DNA of 64,000 nucleotides from Protaetiibacter intestinalis (GCF_003627075.1 NZ_CP032630.1:992001-1056000), one strand, 5' to 3'. Numbered from the stretch's first letter, positions 35,334 through 44,176 are shown. A program made the numbers and translations. The notes: generated from the sequence alone by a model not told the origin.

Positions 35334-36120
35334 CGCGACCCCCCGACTCCCAGTGCTCCCACACGTCGAGCGCGAGCCGCGTCGCGGCGACGTCGTGCAC
35401 GCGCACACCCCACGCGCCCGAGCGCGCGGCGAGGGCGCTGATGGTGGCGGTCGGCGCATCGCGCTTGCCGAGCGGCGCGTTCGCCGGCAGCAGGCGCCCG
35501 ATGAACCGCTTGCGGGACGCCCCGACGAGCACCGGGGCGAGCGGCGTCAGCTCGTCGAGGCGGCGCAGCAGCTCCCAGTTGTGCTCGGCCGTCTTCGCGA
35601 AGCCGAGGCCCGGATCGATGACGATCTTCTCCTGCGGCACCCCGATCACCACGAGCTCGGCGACGCGGGCGCGCAGCTCGGTGCGCACCTCCGAGACGAC
35701 GTCGATGTACGAGGGCTCGACATCCACCCCGCCGCGCCAGTGCATGACGACGAAGTGCACGCCCGACTCGGCCGCCGCGTACGCCATGTGCGGGTCGTAG
35801 AGCCCGCCCGAGACGTCGTTGATCATCGTGGCGCCGGCCGCGACCGCGGCACGCGCCGTCTCGGCGTTGCGGGTGTCGATCGACACCGGGATGCCCGCGT
35901 CGGTGAGCGCCCGCACGACCGGGATGACGCGCGCCTGCTCCTCGGCGGGATCGATCGCGACCGCACCGGGGCGGGTCGACTCGCCGCCCACGTCGATCCA
36001 GCGGGCGCCCGCCTCGTGCATCCTCGCGGCGTGCCGCACGGCGTCGTCGAGCTTCTCCCACCGCCCGCCGTCGCTGAACGAGTCGGGGGTGACGTTGAGG
36101 ATGCCGAGGATCTCGGTCAC
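35320..36120 (-). CDS. folP: dihydropteroate synthase
   Basis: FolP condenses the pterin pyrophosphate with p-aminobenzoate. ILGILNVTPDSFSDGG (about 4-19), WIDVGGESTRPGA and INDVSGGLYD are the family motifs of the TIM barrel, and RKRFIGRLL is the phosphate-binding loop near the end. The GTG start overlaps the folE stop by 4 bp (GTGA). It has 266 residues. Confidence 0.96.
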   Translation of the reverse strand: MTEILGILNVTPDSFSDGGRWEKLDDAVRHAARMHEAGARWIDVGGESTRPGAVAIDPAEEQARVIPVVRALTDAGIPVSIDTRNAETARAAVAAGATMINDVSGGLYDPHMAYAAAESGVHFVVMHWRGGVDVEPSYIDVVSEVRTELRARVAELVVIGVPQEKIVIDPGLGFAKTAEHNWELLRRLDELTPLAPVLVGASRKRFIGRLLPANAPLGKRDAPTATISALAARSGAWGVRVHDVAATRLALDVWEHWESGGRVDRS

Positions 36121-36704
36121 GCCGACCCCCCGCCGCCGGCGCCGATGAGGGCGAGCACGCCCGCCTGCGCACCCGGGTCGGCGAGGGCACCGCGCCCCGC
36201 GACGGTGACCGTCGTCGAGTCGGCCTGCCGGGTGCCGCGCGCCGTCACGCAGCCGTGCCGGGCATCCATCACGACGAGCACGCCGCGCGGCTCGAGACCG
36301 CGCTCGAGGGTGTCGGCGATCTGGTCGGTGAGGCGCTCCTGCAACTGCGGGCGCGAGCTCAGCGTCTCGACCACGCGGGCGAGCTTGCCGAGACCCACGA
36401 TGCGGCCGGCCGGCAGGTACGCGAGGTGCGCGACCCCCGTGAACGGCAGCAGGTGGTGCTCGCACGTCGAGCGGAACGCGATGTCGCGCACGAGCACCAG
36501 CTCGCCGACCGCGTCGCCCGCCGTGAACTCGGCGGCATCCGCGAGGTGCACGAGCGGATCCTCGTCGACGCCCGCGAACAGCTCGGCGTACGACTCGGCG
36601 ATGCGTCGCGGGGTCGCCACGAGACCCGGCCGCGCCGGATCCTCGCCGATCGCGTGCAGCAATTCGACGACGGCCGCCTCGATGCGTCCCGAGTCGATCG
36701 ACAC
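36117..36704 (-). CDS. folE: GTP cyclohydrolase I
   Basis: FolE makes dihydroneopterin triphosphate from GTP, the entry step to folate. Zinc ligands are in STCEHHLLPF and in ARHGCVTARG. The C-terminus ends in a short Gly/Ala tail after the region LTDQIADTLERGLEPRGVLV. It has 195 residues, starts at GTG and follows the ftsH stop by 6 bp. Confidence 0.95.
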   Translation of the reverse strand: MSIDSGRIEAAVVELLHAIGEDPARPGLVATPRRIAESYAELFAGVDEDPLVHLADAAEFTAGDAVGELVLVRDIAFRSTCEHHLLPFTGVAHLAYLPAGRIVGLGKLARVVETLSSRPQLQERLTDQIADTLERGLEPRGVLVVMDARHGCVTARGTRQADSTTVTVAGRGALADPGAQAGVLALIGAGGGGSA

Positions 36705-36710
36705 GGTCGC

Positions 36711-38735
36711 CTACGCGGGCGCGATGCCGGGGGTCTGGCGGGGGCGCGGCGCGCGCTTCGGCTTCGTCGGCGGCTCCGAGTCGACCCCGGCATCCACCGC
36801 ACCCTCGTCCACCGGCGCCGAGGCGGCGATGTCGATCGGGGGCAGGTCGCTGATCGGCCGCGACTCGCTCGAGAGCCACTGCGGGCGCTCGGGGAGCTTG
36901 CGCACATCCGCGAAGATGTCGGCCAGCTGGTTGTGGTCGAGCGTCTCCTTCTCGATGAGCTCGCGCGCGAGCCGGTCGAGGATGTCGCGGTTCTCGGTGA
37001 GCACCTGGTACGCCTCGTCGTGCGCCTGCTCGATGAGGAGGCGCACCTCGTCGTCGACCTTCTCGGCGAGCTCCTCGGAGTAGTCGCGCTGGTGGCCCAT
37101 GTCGCGGCCGAGGAACACCTCGCCCTGCGACTGGCCGAGCTTGACCGCGCCGATGTTCGAGCTCATGCCGTACTCGGTGACCATCTTGCGGGCTGTCGCG
37201 GTGGCCTTCTCGATGTCGTTCGAGGCACCCGTCGTGGGGTCGTGGAAGACGATCTCCTCGGCGACGCGGCCGCCCATCGCGTAGGTGAGCTGGTCGAGCA
37301 GCTCGTTGCGGGTGACCGAGTACTTGTCCTCGAGCGGCAGCACCATCGTGTAGCCGAGGGCCCGGCCGCGCGGCAGGATGGTGACCTTCGTCACCGGGTC
37401 GGTGTGCCGCATCGCCGCCGCCGCGAGCGCGTGACCGCCCTCGTGGTAGGCCGTGATGAGCTTCTCCTTGTCCTTCATGACGCGCGTGCGGCGCTGCGGA
37501 CCGGCCATCACGCGGTCGACGGCCTCGTCGAGCGCACGGTTGTCGATGAGCTGCGCGTTGCTGCGGGCCGTGAGGAGGGCGGCCTCGTTGAGCACGTTGG
37601 CGAGGTCGGCGCCCGTGAAGCCCGGGGTCTTGCGCGCGAGCACGGCCAGGTCGACGTTCTTCGACATCGGCTTGCCCTTGGCGTGCGTCTCGAGGATCTT
37701 CTCGCGGCCCTTCAGGTCGGGCGCGTCGACGCCGATCTGGCGGTCGAAGCGGCCCGGGCGCAGCAGCGCCGGGTCGAGGATGTCGGGACGGTTGGTGGCC
37801 GCGATGAGGATGACGTTCGTCTTCACGTCGAAGCCGTCCATCTCGACGAGCAGCTGGTTGAGGGTCTGCTCGCGCTCGTCGTGACCGCCGCCGAGACCCG
37901 CACCACGGTGCCGGCCGACCGCGTCGATCTCGTCGACGAAGATGATGGCCGGCGCGTTCTGCTTGGCCTGGTCGAACAGGTCGCGCACGCGGCTCGCGCC
38001 GACGCCCACGAACATCTCCACGAAGTCCGAACCGGAGATCGAGTAGAACGGCACGCCCGCCTCGCCCGCGACCGCGCGTGCGAGCAGCGTCTTGCCGGTG
38101 CCGGGAGGGCCGTACAGCAGCACGCCCTTCGGGATGCGCGCACCGACGGCCTGGAACTTCGCCGGGTCCTTGAGGAAGTCCTTGATCTCCTCGAGCTCCT
38201 CGACCGCCTCGTCGGCGCCCGCGACATCCGCGAAGGTCACCTTGGGGCTCTCCTTCGAGACGAGCTTCGCGCGCGACTTGCCGAACTGCATGACGCGGTT
38301 GCCGCCGCCCTGCATCGAGCTGAACAGGAACCAGAAGATCACGCCGATGAGCAGGAACGGGATGAGGATGCCGAGCAGGCTCGTGAACCAGTTGGTCTGC
38401 GGAACCTCGTCGTCGAACGTCACGTCCTTGGCCGCGTTGATGGCGGCGATCACCTCGTCACCGCGCGGGGTGACGTAGTAGAACTGCACCGAGGTGCCCT
38501 TGTCGACCTTGTCGTCGGTGACGAACGCCTTCGAGAGGGTGAGGTCGACGCGCTGCTCGCCGTCGACCACCTTGACCGACTCGACCGTCGAGCCGCCGAG
38601 CAGCTCGAGGCCCTGCTGCGTGGTGATCTGCTTGAACCCGCCGGCCGCGGTCAGCAGGTTGAAACCCACCACCAGGATGATCGCGCCCAGCACGATGTAG
38701 ATGAGCGGGCCGCGGAAGATGCGCTTGAAGTCCAT
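36711..38735 (-). CDS. ftsH: ATP-dependent zinc metalloprotease FtsH
   Basis: FtsH is a membrane-bound AAA+ protease for quality control. Two helices (about 8-30 and 117-138) flank an extracytoplasmic domain. Walker A GPPGTGKT is at 209-216, Walker B IIFVDEID at about 264, and the second region of homology is [18 protein letters not shown]. The zinc site HEGGH is at 431-435. The C-terminal tail is Pro/Lys-rich. It has 674 residues. It stands between hpt and folE in the standard actinobacterial order. Confidence 0.97.
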   Translation of the reverse strand: MDFKRIFRGPLIYIVLGAIILVVGFNLLTAAGGFKQITTQQGLELLGGSTVESVKVVDGEQRVDLTLSKAFVTDDKVDKGTSVQFYYVTPRGDEVIAAINAAKDVTFDDEVPQTNWFTSLLGILIPFLLIGVIFWFLFSSMQGGGNRVMQFGKSRAKLVSKESPKVTFADVAGADEAVEELEEIKDFLKDPAKFQAVGARIPKGVLLYGPPGTGKTLLARAVAGEAGVPFYSISGSDFVEMFVGVGASRVRDLFDQAKQNAPAIIFVDEIDAVGRHRGAGLGGGHDEREQTLNQLLVEMDGFDVKTNVILIAATNRPDILDPALLRPGRFDRQIGVDAPDLKGREKILETHAKGKPMSKNVDLAVLARKTPGFTGADLANVLNEAALLTARSNAQLIDNRALDEAVDRVMAGPQRRTRVMKDKEKLITAYHEGGHALAAAAMRHTDPVTKVTILPRGRALGYTMVLPLEDKYSVTRNELLDQLTYAMGGRVAEEIVFHDPTTGASNDIEKATATARKMVTEYGMSSNIGAVKLGQSQGEVFLGRDMGHQRDYSEELAEKVDDEVRLLIEQAHDEAYQVLTENRDILDRLARELIEKETLDHNQLADIFADVRKLPERPQWLSSESRPISDLPPIDIAASAPVDEGAVDAGVDSEPPTKPKRAPRPRQTPGIAPA

Positions 38736-38834
38736 GTGAGGCGGGCTCGCGCCCGCTCCTTTCCTCGAAAGACGTGCCCCTCAGGCTACCGCCCGCCCGC
38801 TTGACGCCGCCTCCACGTTCGCCCAAGGCGGAGG

Positions 38835-38910
38835 GGTCAAACGCTGCAGCGCTTTGCCCTCCGCTACGGCGATCGCTGCCGCCACCGGCCCAACGCTGCA
38901 GCGTTTGACC
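38835..38910. repeat. inverted repeat at the end of hpt
   Basis: Perfect 17-bp arms (38835-38851, GGTCAAACGCTGCAGCG, and 38894-38910) around a 42-nt loop. The right arm lies within the perfect palindrome AACGCTGCAGCGTT. It begins 2 bp after the hpt stop codon and may serve as its terminator. Confidence 0.85.
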
Positions 38911-38912
38911 GA

Positions 38913-39464
38913 TCAGCTGTACACGTGGGGGGCGAGGATGCCGACGGCGCGCAGGTTGCGGTAGCGCTCGGCGTAGTCGAGGCCGTAGCCGACGACGAAG
39001 TGGTTGGGGATCTCGAAGCCGACGTACTTCACGTCGACGTCGACCTTGGCGGCCTCGGGCTTGCGCAGCAGGGCGCAGATCTCGACGGATGCGGCACCCC
39101 GGCTCTCGAGGTTCTCGCGCAGCCAGGAGAGGGTGAGGCCCGAGTCGATGATGTCCTCGACGATGAGCACGTCGCGGTCGGTGAGGTCGGTGTCGAGGTC
39201 CTTGAGGATGCGCACGACGCCCGACGACTGGGTGCCGGCCCCGTAGGAGCTCACCGCCATCCAGTCCATCTGCACGTGGCGGCGCAGTTCGCGCGAGAGG
39301 TCGGCCATGACCATCACCGCGCCCTTCAGCACGCCCACGACGAGCAGCTCGCGCCCCTCGTAGTCGCGCTCGATCTCGCGGCACAGCTCGGCGATCCGCT
39401 GGTGGATGTCGGCCTCGCTGAGCAGCACCTCGGTCAGGTCACCCTGGATCTCGGCCGGCTCCAT
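38913..39464 (-). CDS. hpt: hypoxanthine phosphoribosyltransferase
   Basis: Hpt salvages hypoxanthine and guanine with PRPP. The PRPP loop LIVEDIIDSGLTL is at about 100-112, and KGAVMVMADL, YGAGTQSSG and VGYGLDYAERYRNL complete the family pattern. It has 183 residues with an ATG start (MEPAEIQGDL). It lies between tilS and ftsH, bracketed by two inverted repeats. Confidence 0.96.
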   Translation of the reverse strand: MEPAEIQGDLTEVLLSEADIHQRIAELCREIERDYEGRELLVVGVLKGAVMVMADLSRELRRHVQMDWMAVSSYGAGTQSSGVVRILKDLDTDLTDRDVLIVEDIIDSGLTLSWLRENLESRGAASVEICALLRKPEAAKVDVDVKYVGFEIPNHFVVGYGLDYAERYRNLRAVGILAPHVYS

Positions 39465-39491
39465 GGCTTCAGCCTACTTCCGTGCGGCGGT

Positions 39492-39543
39492 GCGGTTTCG
39501 GCCGGATGGCGGGCGCGCGCGGATGCCATCCGGCCGAAACCGC
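39492..39543. repeat. inverted repeat between tilS and hpt
   Basis: Perfect 19-bp arms (39492-39510, GCGGTTTCGGCCGGATGGC, and 39525-39543) with a 14-nt loop, 10 bp beyond the tilS stop codon. The arm shares CGGTTTC followed by GGCC with the palindrome at 19996-20042. Confidence 0.88.
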
Positions 39544-39553
39544 GCCACGCGCA

Positions 39554-40648
39554 TCATCCGGCGGCGGAGAAGACCAGGAGCGGGCCCTCGCGGCGGGCGG
39601 TGAGGCCCGGCAGGTCGATGGGCCCCTGGCCGTGCCAGTCGGTCACGAGCCGCGCCACCTCGAGCGTGTGGGCGCGCGTGAGCGACACCCCGAACTCGGC
39701 GAGCACGACGTAGCGGATGACGCGCTGCCGCAGCGCAGCCGGGTTCGCGGCGAGCGCGGCGACCGCGACGGCGACCCCGGCCTCCGCGGGCTCGCAGATG
39801 TCCTCGATGAACTCCTCGATCTGGTGCGCGAAGGCCTCGCCGTCCTCGCGGGCCTGCTCGGCGGTGCGGGCGAGCGCCTCGGCGACGCCCGGCCCGAGCT
39901 CCGCCTCGAGCACCGGCAGCACGCGCTCGCGCACCCGCACGCGCGCGTACGACGTGTCGGTGTTGTGCGGGTCGTCCCACGGCTCGAGCCCCTCGTCGAG
40001 GCACGCCTGCCGGGTCGCCGCGCGGCGGATGCCGAGCAGCGGGCGGCGCAACAGGCCGGCATCCGCCGTCATGCCCATGAGGCTCCCCCCGCCGCTCCCG
40101 CGGGCGAGGCCCAGCAGCACCGTCTCGGCCTGGTCGTCGAGGGTGTGCGCGGTCATCGCGAGGCGGGCGCCCGTCTCGCGCACGGCGTCGAAGATCGCGG
40201 CGTAGCGCGCATCCCGCGCCGCCGCCTCCAGGCCGCCCCCGCCGCCCACCTCGACGCGCGTCACGACGACCGGGTCGAGGCCGAGCGCGCGGGCCTGCTC
40301 CGCGGCGCGCGCGGCCACCGCATCCGAGCCCTCCTGCAGCCCGTGGTCGACCACCACCGCCCCCGCGCGGATGCCGGCGCGCGGCGCCTCGAAGGCGGTC
40401 GCCGCCGCGAGCGCGAGCGAGTCCGCCCCGCCCGAGAGCGCCACCAGCACGAGCGGTGATGTCGAAAATGCAGGAGATTCGCCCGCCGACGCGCCCGCTG
40501 CTCCGCGGATACCGCGGGGCGCTGCAGAATCTCCTGCATTTTCGACATGGTTCGGGGACGCCGCGAGGTCGGCGAGCGACTCGCGCACGGCGCGGCGGAT
40601 GTCGGCGCGGGCGGGCGTCAGACGCGGACGCGGGGAGTCGGAGGCCAT
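39554..40648 (-). CDS. tilS: tRNA(Ile)-lysidine synthase carrying an in-frame palindromic insertion
   Basis: TilS converts C34 of the minor isoleucine tRNA to lysidine using ATP. The PP-loop SGGADS is at 72-77, with [15 protein letters not shown] and [18 protein letters not shown] following. The usual N-terminal helix is at about 16-31 ([16 protein letters not shown]). Between helix and PP-loop lie about 30 extra residues (34-64, Ala/Gly/Pro/Ser-rich), encoded exactly by the 90-bp inverted-repeat element at 40459-40548. The start codon follows a leaderless-type TAACGT. The enzyme should still fold, since the insert precedes the first core strand. Confidence 0.93.
   Translation of the reverse strand: MASDSPRPRLTPARADIRRAVRESLADLAASPNHVENAGDSAAPRGIRGAAGASAGESPAFSTSPLVLVALSGGADSLALAAATAFEAPRAGIRAGAVVVDHGLQEGSDAVAARAAEQARALGLDPVVVTRVEVGGGGGLEAAARDARYAAIFDAVRETGARLAMTAHTLDDQAETVLLGLARGSGGGSLMGMTADAGLLRRPLLGIRRAATRQACLDEGLEPWDDPHNTDTSYARVRVRERVLPVLEAELGPGVAEALARTAEQAREDGEAFAHQIEEFIEDICEPAEAGVAVAVAALAANPAALRQRVIRYVVLAEFGVSLTRAHTLEVARLVTDWHGQGPIDLPGLTARREGPLLVFSAAG
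40459..40548. repeat. 90-bp palindromic element inside tilS
   Basis: Perfect 22-bp arms (40459-40480 and 40527-40548; the inner part of the arm is AAAATGCAGGAGATTC) enclose 46 nt that contain a second small hairpin (CCGCGG, 3 nt, CCGCGG). The length is a multiple of three and the element keeps the tilS frame open. The arm shares CAGGAGATT with the repeats at 56171-56320. Confidence 0.92.
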
Positions 40649-40651
40649 CGG

Positions 40652-40661
40652 CTAACGTTAG
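40652..40661. promoter_or_regulatory. shared palindromic -10 of divergent tilS and ppa
   Basis: CTAACGTTAG is a perfect palindrome that offers TAACGT on both strands. For tilS it ends 6 bp before the ATG (leaderless). For ppa it leaves a leader of about 25 nt with AGGAG. Confidence 0.5.
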
Positions 40662-40690
40662 ACCGACATCCGCGCCCTACAGGAGACACC

Positions 40691-41179
40691 ATGGCCGAGT
40701 ACCCCGCCGTCATCGAGATCCCGAAGGGGAGCCGCAACAAGTACGAGGTCGACCACGAGACCGGGCGCGTCTTCCTCGACCGCGTGCTCTTCACGGGCTT
40801 CGTCTACCCCACCGACTACGGCTACTTCGAGGGCACCCTCGGCCTCGACGGCGACCCGGTCGACGTGCTCGTGCTGCTCGAGTACCCGCTGTTCCCGGGC
40901 GTCGGCGTGAAGGTGCGTCCCGTGGGCGTGTTCAACATGACCGACGACGGCGGCTCCGACGCGAAGGTCATCGCCGTGCCCGCCAAGGACCCGCGCTGGG
41001 TGCACATCCAGGACGTCGACGACATCCCGGAGTACACCCGCAAGGAGATCGAGCACTTCTTCGAGCACTACAAGGACCTCGAGCCCGGCAAGTGGGTCAA
41101 GACCGAGGGCTGGGGCAACGCGGCCGACGCCGAGGCGATCGTGCAGGCCGGCATCGTGGCCTACGTGCCGACCCACTGA
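40691..41179 (+). CDS. ppa: inorganic pyrophosphatase
   Basis: This enzyme hydrolyses pyrophosphate from biosynthetic reactions. It is a family I enzyme of 162 residues: [16 protein letters not shown] and the metal-binding motif [11 protein letters not shown] (about 55-65) are present, with KDPRW and the C-terminal helix [13 protein letters not shown]. The ATG has AGGAG 7 nt upstream. It is divergent from tilS. Confidence 0.97.
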   Translation: MAEYPAVIEIPKGSRNKYEVDHETGRVFLDRVLFTGFVYPTDYGYFEGTLGLDGDPVDVLVLLEYPLFPGVGVKVRPVGVFNMTDDGGSDAKVIAVPAKDPRWVHIQDVDDIPEYTRKEIEHFFEHYKDLEPGKWVKTEGWGNAADAEAIVQAGIVAYVPTH

Positions 41180-41180
41180 G

Positions 41181-42488
41181 TCAGCCGGTCGGGCGCCCCA
41201 CATAGGGCACGAGGTCCGAGGTGCGCACCTTAACGATGCGCACCCGCACGCTCGGGTTCGGGGCCTCGATCATCATGCCGTCGCCCAGGTAGATGGTGAC
41301 GTGGTACTTGCGGGCGACGGATGCCGATCCGCCGTCCGAGTAGAAGATGAGGTCGCCGGGCTGGGCCTGGCTGTATGGCACGAGGCGCCCCTGCCGGGCC
41401 ATGTAGTTGTACTGGTCGGTCGAGCTGTGGGTGCCGATGTAGACGCCGACGGATGCGTAGGCCGCCTTGGTGAGGCCCGAGCAGTCCCACACGTCGGGGC
41501 CCATGCCGCCGAGCACGTAGCGCTCGCCGAGCTGCGCCTTCGCGTAGTCAATCGCACCCGCGACGGCGGACGCGACCGGCACGGGGGCCGAGCCGCCGGA
41601 GGAGCCTCCGGACGAACCGCCGGATCCGCCCGAACCCCCCGCCGCCGCTGCGGCAGCTGCCGCCGCTGCTGCGGCCGCCGCGGCCTGGGCGGCCGCCTCC
41701 GCGGCGACCCCCTCCGCATACTGCTGCTCGAGCGTCGCCGTGGTGCCCTTGAGGCTCGCGAGCTGCGCGTAGAGCACCTCGCGGTTGGCGGCCTGCTCCT
41801 GCGCCTGCGCCTCCACCTGGGCGGCCGCCTGCTCGGCATCCGCCTGCGCCTGGTCGGCGGCGGCGGCGCGGGTTCGGCGCTCCTCCTCGGCGACGGTGGC
41901 CTCGTCGGTCAGCGACGAGACGGTCCGCTTGTCGAAGAGCGCCTTCTCGACGAGCGCCGTCGACGACTCGGTGAGCTTCGACATCGTGCCGAGCCGCGAG
42001 AGCAGCCGGTCGGCATCCGCCTGCGAGGAGAACGCGAGCATCGCGCTCGTGTCCTCTCCGCCGCTGCGGGCGAGGCGGGCGACGAGGCTCGCGGCGAGTG
42101 CCGCGGACGAGTCGGCGCGCTCCTGCGCGGCGGCGAGCTGTTCGGCGAGGCGGGCGGTCTTGGCCTCGGCCGCCTCGAGGTCGGACTGGGCGATGAGGGC
42201 ATCCTCGGCCTTCTCCATCGCCACCTTGGCGAGGGCGTCGGCCTGCGCCTGCAGCTCGTTCACGATCTGCTCGATCTTGGCGACCTCGGCCTTCTTGGCG
42301 GCCTCGTTCTGCTTCGCCGCCTGCACCTCGGCCCAGGTCGGGTAGTCCACGCGCGGCGCCGCGACGGCCGGCATCCCGCCCGTCGCGGTCAGCGCGAAGG
42401 CCGCGGCGATCGACACGGCGGCCTTGCCGGCCTGCCCCGCCGTGCTCCGGCGGGGGGTCGGCTTCGAGCCGGCTGCCCGGTCAGCCAA
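41181..42488 (-). CDS. secreted NlpC/P60 peptidoglycan hydrolase with coiled coil
   Basis: The start is a TTG at 42488 (MADRAAGSKP) with GGGGGA upstream; it overlaps the M23 gene by 8 bp. Signal peptide about 20-45. A long coiled coil rich in Ala, Glu and Gln (about 55-265) is followed by a poly-Ala then Gly/Ser linker and a C-terminal NlpC/P60 domain (about 310-435). The catalytic Cys is in VWDCSGLTK and the His in RKYHVTIYLG. It resembles RipA-type endopeptidases that cut the peptide stems to separate daughter cells. Its N-terminal 40 mature residues resemble those of the neighbouring M23 protein. Confidence 0.9.
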   Translation of the reverse strand: MADRAAGSKPTPRRSTAGQAGKAAVSIAAAFALTATGGMPAVAAPRVDYPTWAEVQAAKQNEAAKKAEVAKIEQIVNELQAQADALAKVAMEKAEDALIAQSDLEAAEAKTARLAEQLAAAQERADSSAALAASLVARLARSGGEDTSAMLAFSSQADADRLLSRLGTMSKLTESSTALVEKALFDKRTVSSLTDEATVAEEERRTRAAAADQAQADAEQAAAQVEAQAQEQAANREVLYAQLASLKGTTATLEQQYAEGVAAEAAAQAAAAAAAAAAAAAAAGGSGGSGGSSGGSSGGSAPVPVASAVAGAIDYAKAQLGERYVLGGMGPDVWDCSGLTKAAYASVGVYIGTHSSTDQYNYMARQGRLVPYSQAQPGDLIFYSDGGSASVARKYHVTIYLGDGMMIEAPNPSVRVRIVKVRTSDLVPYVGRPTG

Positions 42489-43701
42489 GGGTGATCCCCC
42501 GATCGCGCATGAACGGCACCGGGTTGGTCGTCTTGCCGTTGATGCGGGTGATGAAGTGCAGGTGGCAGCCGGTCGACTGGCCGGTGGTGCCGACCTTGGC
42601 GATCAGCTGGCCGGGTCCGACGGTCTGCCCGACGCTCACGCCGATCCCGCCGCTCACGATGTGCGCGTAGCCCGTGTCGGTGCCGTCGCCGTGGTCGATC
42701 TCGATGTAGTTGCCCCACGTGCCGAGCCATCCGGCGTAGACGACGGTGCCCGCGTGCGCGGCGTAGATGGGCGCGTTGCAGGCGGCGCCGAGGTCGACGC
42801 CGGTGTGCAGGATGTACGCCCCGGTCACCGGGTTCACGCGCATGCCGTAGTTGCTGCGGATGACGCCGGCCGACGGCCGCGCCCAACCCTGGGCGCTCAC
42901 CTCGCCCGCGGCACCGGAGCCCCACTGCTGGCGGATGCCTTCCAGGTAGTCGGCCTCGGTCACCTCGCGCTTGTCGGTGAGGTAGGCGACGAGCGCCTCG
43001 GCCTTCGCCTTGGCCTCCTGCAGCTCGTCGTACTTCTGCTGCGCCACCACCTGGGCCTGTTGCGCGACGAGGAACTTGGCCTCGGCGTCGTTCTTCAGCT
43101 CGTCGAGCTTCGCCTCGGCGACGGCGGCCTGGTCGGCGAGCGCCTTCGCGGTGTTCTGCAGCTGCACGGCCTTCTCGTAGACGGCGTCGGTGCGCTCGGT
43201 GATCTTCTGCATCGCCCCGATGCGGTAGAGGTAGCCTTCGGCACCTCCCGTGTCGCCGAGCAGCTCGACGGTCGAATCGGTGCTGCCCTGCTTGGCGAGA
43301 CTCGCGATGAGCTGGGCGGAGTCGCGCTGGGCCTGGTCGGCCTCCGCCTGTGCGGCAGCCTGCTGCTCCTGCACCTTCTGGGTGACGATCACCTGCTCGT
43401 CGTAGGCCTGCTGGGCGACGGCGTACTCGGCGCCGCGCGCCTCCGCCTCGGCCTGCGTGCGGTCGACCTCGACCTGGGCGGCGGTGATGGCGGCGTTGAG
43501 GCTCGCGAGCTGCGTCTTCGCGGCGGCCTCGTCGCGTTTGGCGGCCTGCACGTCGGACCAGCTGGGGAAGTCGGCGGGGGCTGCCACCGAGGAGGTGGCA
43601 CCCAGGGTGGCCACGAGCACCGCGGATGCGGTGGCTGCGGCGAGCGCGGTGACCCGCGTCCGCCCGCGCGCGCGCCCGGCCTTTCGACCTCGGTGGTTCA
43701 T
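42481..43701 (-). CDS. secreted M23 (LytM) peptidase with coiled coil
   Basis: Signal peptide about 15-40, coiled coil about 50-260, then a LytM domain with HTGVDLGAACNAPIYAAHAG and GCHLHFITR, which hold the zinc ligands. It has 406 residues. It is either an active peptidoglycan endopeptidase or an amidase activator of the EnvC type; the His-x-His and the HxxxD-type motif are present, so activity is likely. It is transcribed first, with the NlpC/P60 gene overlapping its end. Confidence 0.9.
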   Translation of the reverse strand: MNHRGRKAGRARGRTRVTALAAATASAVLVATLGATSSVAAPADFPSWSDVQAAKRDEAAAKTQLASLNAAITAAQVEVDRTQAEAEARGAEYAVAQQAYDEQVIVTQKVQEQQAAAQAEADQAQRDSAQLIASLAKQGSTDSTVELLGDTGGAEGYLYRIGAMQKITERTDAVYEKAVQLQNTAKALADQAAVAEAKLDELKNDAEAKFLVAQQAQVVAQQKYDELQEAKAKAEALVAYLTDKREVTEADYLEGIRQQWGSGAAGEVSAQGWARPSAGVIRSNYGMRVNPVTGAYILHTGVDLGAACNAPIYAAHAGTVVYAGWLGTWGNYIEIDHGDGTDTGYAHIVSGGIGVSVGQTVGPGQLIAKVGTTGQSTGCHLHFITRINGKTTNPVPFMRDRGITLG

Positions 43702-43850
43702 GTCTCCCCGATCCCCGTGACGGCCACCCCGACCCTTATGTCACATGAGCAACATCCATCACAGTAGCAACAGGCATCCGCACTGACCAGGAGCGCGGGC
43801 CATCCCCAAGCTTCAAGCATGGGTCGAACTTTCCGGGCGCGGCGCGCCCT

Positions 43851-43920
43851 CTCCGCGAAAGTACGTACTTTTGGGCTCCGCGGCGGCGCGTCGGGCCCAA
43901 AAGTACGTACTCTCACGGAG
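43851..43920. repeat. inverted repeat upstream of tRNA-Glu
   Basis: 26-bp arms (43851-43876 and 43895-43920) with two mismatches, of which the inner 17 bp (AGTACGTACTTTTGGGC) are perfect. The loop is 18 nt. Each arm carries the palindrome AGTACGTACT. Confidence 0.88.
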
Positions 43921-43967
43921 TGGCGGCACGGCTGCCGGGCCGATTCGCGTTAAGGGCGGATGCCACG

Positions 43968-43973
43968 TATGCT
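43968..43973 (+). promoter_or_regulatory. candidate -10 of the tRNA operon
   Basis: TATGCT, 32 bp before the 5' end of tRNA-Glu. No convincing -35 is seen. Confidence 0.35.
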
Positions 43974-44005
43974 TGACCCTCGGTTGCTGTGCGGTCCGCC
44001 GTCAC

Positions 44006-44078
44006 GGCCCCATCGTTTAGTGGCCTAGGACACCGCCCTTTCACGGCGGCAGCACGGGTTCGAATCCCGTTGGGGTCA
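44006..44078 (+). tRNA. tRNA-Glu (anticodon TTC)
   Basis: Full cloverleaf: acceptor GGCCCCA pairs with TGGGGTC (one G-U), the anticodon loop CTTTCAC gives TTC, and the T arm is ACGGG-TTCGAAT-CCCGT. CCA is encoded (44079-44081). Confidence 0.95.
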
Positions 44079-44102
44079 CCAACCGAACAACTCAATACGC
44101 AA

Positions 44103-44176
44103 GGCCCTGTAGCGCAGTTGGTTAGCGTGCCGCCCTGTCACGGCGGAGGTCGCGGGTTCAAGTCCCGTCAGGGTCG
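44103..44176 (+). tRNA. tRNA-Asp (anticodon GTC)
   Basis: Acceptor GGCCCTG pairs with CAGGGTC, the anticodon stem and loop CCGCCCTGTCACGGCGG gives GTC, and the T arm is GCGGG-TTCAAGT-CCCGT. It is 21 bp after tRNA-Glu; no CCA is encoded. Confidence 0.95.

Larger units (their letters stand above)
43702..44005. other. intergenic region between M23 gene and tRNA cluster
   Basis: 304 bp without a gene. The M23-side half must contain the promoter of the hydrolase operon on the minus strand (an AT-rich stretch near 43735-43775). The middle holds an inverted repeat (43851-43920). The right end holds the tRNA-Glu promoter. Confidence 0.6.
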
